From positions 1-14,174 of the forward strand of contig JAKAAJ010000027.1 of assembly GCA_021802365.1 (NCBI GenBank): DNA of 14,174 nucleotides, in the 5' to 3' direction. This DNA comes from Thermoplasmata archaeon (GTDB lineage: Archaea > Thermoplasmatota > Thermoplasmata > Thermoplasmatales > Thermoplasmataceae). This document shows positions 12,447-14,174 of this stretch, one piece after another; the stretch's first letter is position 1, and every line of letters begins with the position of its first letter. The notes below the pieces were generated by a model. The model saw only the letters and a list, made by a program, of their open reading frames with translations, did not search any database and was not told where the DNA came from. The position numbers and the translations under genes were made by a program.

Positions 12447-14174
12447 TCACTTCCCATATGCCTTCCCCACTTCCCGTATGTAATCCAGTGCATCAACGGA
12501 TTCAAGATTTGAAACGTCTCCGGTATCAGAGTTCATAAATGCTGCCCTGACAACTCTTCTTACTATCTTTCCATTCCTGGTTTTTGGTATTTCCGGTACC
12601 CATATTACATATCTGGGAAGAAAAGGTTTCCCAACACCATTCGCTATGGCATTCAATATTTCATCCACAGTCTTCTGTGAATTCTCTCCGCTGAAAAAAA
12701 TTGCCAGAGATTCTCCCTTTATAGGATCAGTGATGCCAACTGCAGCTGCCTCATTTACCCCTTCAACAGCGAGCACCTCATTCTCTACCTCTCCGGGCCC
12801 CAACCTCTTTCCTGCAATCTTCAGAACATCATCCGACCTGCCGTTTAAAAAGAAATAGCCATCCCTATCCATTAAAGCCCAGTCACCCTGAATCCAGATC
12901 CCGGGAAACCTCATCCAGTAGGTGGAAATATACTGTTCCGGTTTTTTCCATATCCCACGAGTCATTGATGGCGTGTGCCCTTTTGCCACAAGATAACCAA
13001 GTTCATCGAATACCTCATCCCCGTTTTCATTGAATACGGAGGCACGCATGCCGAGTCCACGGTACAGACATCTTGGCATCAAAGGATGTGCTGGTGTAGA
13101 TGCCAGAAAGCATCCGATAATATCAGTTCCTCCTGAAATATTGCATATGGGTTTCTCTGAACTGCCAAGGTTTTCAAAGAGCCATAGCCATGATTCCTCA
13201 TCCCATGGTTCTCCGGTTGATCCAAACACACGTACTGTTTCAAGAGGCTTTCCGGTAGTTTTTGATTTTAGTGATCTAACAAATGTAGGAGAAAGACCAA
13301 GCAGCGTAACATTTCCTGCCTTCATTGCATCCCAAAATCTGTCCCAGGTGGGGTAATCAAGAGAACCGTTGTAAAGAAACACTGTTGCGCCCAGGCAGTT
13401 TCCACCTATGATGTACCATGGCCCCATCATCCATCCAAGGTCAGATATCCAGTATATGGTGTCATCACTTTTGCAATCCATGTAGTATTTTACTTCCTTG
13501 GCTATGTTCACTAAGGACCCTCCATGTGTGTGTACTGTTCCCTTTGGTGTTCCTGTAGTTCCAGAGGTATAGAGCATAATTGCAGGATCCTCACTGTCAG
13601 TACGTGCTGACTGTGTGTAACTGCCATTATTTAGTAAATCATCAAATAAAAGCATCCCTTCTGGTTTATCTTTTCCACTTACTATGAGCCTTATTCCTTC
13701 TATGCCGGTTAGGTTATCTATCATGTTAACCCTCTTACCTCTTCTTGTATAGAAGGATGTGGTGAATACGAACCTGATTCCGGCGTCATTTATTCTCGTC
13801 TTTAACGCCTCGTTTCCGTAGCCGGAGAACATTGGGACTGCAACAGCACCCACTCTCATTATCGCATAAAGTGCGATGACCGCCTCCGGGACAGATGGCA
13901 TATATATTCCAACTCTTTCTCCCACTGTTATTCCAATCTTCAAAAGTGAACCTGCAAGTTTTCCAGTCATCGTATCAAGCTGCTGGTAGGTTAAGGATGA
14001 AATCTCTCCTGATTCATCCATAAATCGGATTGCAATATTCGTGCTTGTCTTCCACTTTTCAACGCAGTTGTAGGTAATGTTAATTGAACCCCCAACAAAC
14101 CATCTTGTCCATGGGATTCCCATGCTGGAGTCAAAAAGTGTGTCATAGGGTCTGAAGAATTCAATTCCGGTATC
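12447..14174 (-). CDS. AMP-forming acyl-CoA synthetase (acetyl-CoA synthetase-like), N-terminus beyond window
   Basis: ANL-superfamily ligase that activates a carboxylic acid with ATP and transfers it to CoA. The reading frame is open through the right edge: 17 codons precede the Met at 14121-14123, including EFFRPYDTLFD, which fits the usual region before GIPWTRWFVGG. This Met is therefore internal and the true start lies outside. Visible residues number 575. In edge numbering, the P-loop YTSGTTGTPKG is at 202-212, the DLGWMMGPWY block at about 245-254, adenylate-binding GSTGEPW at 318-324, GDWAL at 430-434, the hinge DGYFFLNGRSDDVLKIAGKR ending near 457, and the catalytic lysine at about 536 in TRNGKIVRR. 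Tryptophans in the acyl pocket suggest a short acid such as acetate or propionate, without certainty. It is followed directly by the MBL hydrolase gene. Confidence 0.93.
   Translation of the reverse strand, partial: DTGIEFFRPYDTLFDSSMGIPWTRWFVGGSINITYNCVEKWKTSTNIAIRFMDESGEISSLTYQQLDTMTGKLAGSLLKIGITVGERVGIYMPSVPEAVIALYAIMRVGAVAVPMFSGYGNEALKTRINDAGIRFVFTTSFYTRRGKRVNMIDNLTGIEGIRLIVSGKDKPEGMLLFDDLLNNGSYTQSARTDSEDPAIMLYTSGTTGTPKGTVHTHGGSLVNIAKEVKYYMDCKSDDTIYWISDLGWMMGPWYIIGGNCLGATVFLYNGSLDYPTWDRFWDAMKAGNVTLLGLSPTFVRSLKSKTTGKPLETVRVFGSTGEPWDEESWLWLFENLGSSEKPICNISGGTDIIGCFLASTPAHPLMPRCLYRGLGMRASVFNENGDEVFDELGYLVAKGHTPSMTRGIWKKPEQYISTYWMRFPGIWIQGDWALMDRDGYFFLNGRSDDVLKIAGKRLGPGEVENEVLAVEGVNEAAAVGITDPIKGESLAIFFSGENSQKTVDEILNAIANGVGKPFLPRYVIWVPEIPKTRNGKIVRRVVRAAFMNSDTGDVSNLESVDALDYIREVGKAYGK

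Noticed and set aside
14121..14123. ATG as the start of the acyl-CoA synthetase
   Set aside because: The frame is open to the window edge with family-like residues upstream, so this Met is internal.
1..14174. CRISPR arrays, insertion sequences, integrase or attachment sites
   Set aside because: No regularly spaced repeats, no transposase-like protein and no tRNA-end duplication were seen; the genes look like ordinary chromosomal ones with uniform codon character.

Overview
The window is compact archaeal chromosome, most likely from the Thermoplasmata (Thermoplasmatales or a close relative). The evidence is archaeal-type information genes (homomeric NAC, class I CCA-adding enzyme, type II methionine aminopeptidase, Pth2), an archaeal lipid gene (CDP-archaeol synthase), a tRNA without an encoded CCA, AT-rich TATA boxes about 22-31 bases before start codons with little or no leader, frequent AGG/AGA and ATA codons, and an extracytoplasmic protein dense in N-glycosylation sequons. 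The lineage is inferred from overall character; no species is claimed.

Left part (1-3910): a small unrecognised Cys-rich protein (-) lies divergently from NAC (+). NAC overlaps the CCA-adding enzyme gene. Converging on that is a tRNA-Gln(UUG) gene followed 11 bases later by a ubiquitin-like/ThiS-MoaD-like sulfur carrier gene (-). Then come methionine aminopeptidase (+) and a converging thymidylate kinase (-). Most of this block concerns nascent chains and tRNA maturation or modification.

Middle (3911-7741): an MFS transporter (+) converges on a three-gene overlapping operon (-): XRE-CBS regulator, CDP-archaeol synthase, Pth2. The regulator's TATA box lies inside a dyad flanked by two perfect 9-base direct repeats, which looks like an autoregulatory operator. 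Next is a four-helix membrane protein with a sequon-rich external domain (+).

Right part (7742-14174): a large STAND-like protein with TPRs (-) has a degraded nucleotide-binding site. It is followed by a DUF1059 mini-protein and an AbrB-PhoU regulator (both +). Last is a two-gene (-) operon of an AMP-forming acyl-CoA synthetase, whose N-terminus runs off the right edge, and a metallo-beta-lactamase-fold hydrolase.

Five convergent gene pairs abut or overlap (15 and 14 bases overlapping, then gaps of 1, 0 and 5 bases), leaving no room for separate terminators. No gene-free stretch exceeds about 300 bases; the largest (6766-6949 and 10202-10376) hold promoters and short repeats. I saw no CRISPR array, insertion sequence, rRNA or integrase. 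The most interesting points are the tRNA-Gln/ubiquitin-like pair with its unusual Gly-Gly-Met tail, the regulator's operator, and the apparently NTPase-dead STAND-TPR protein.
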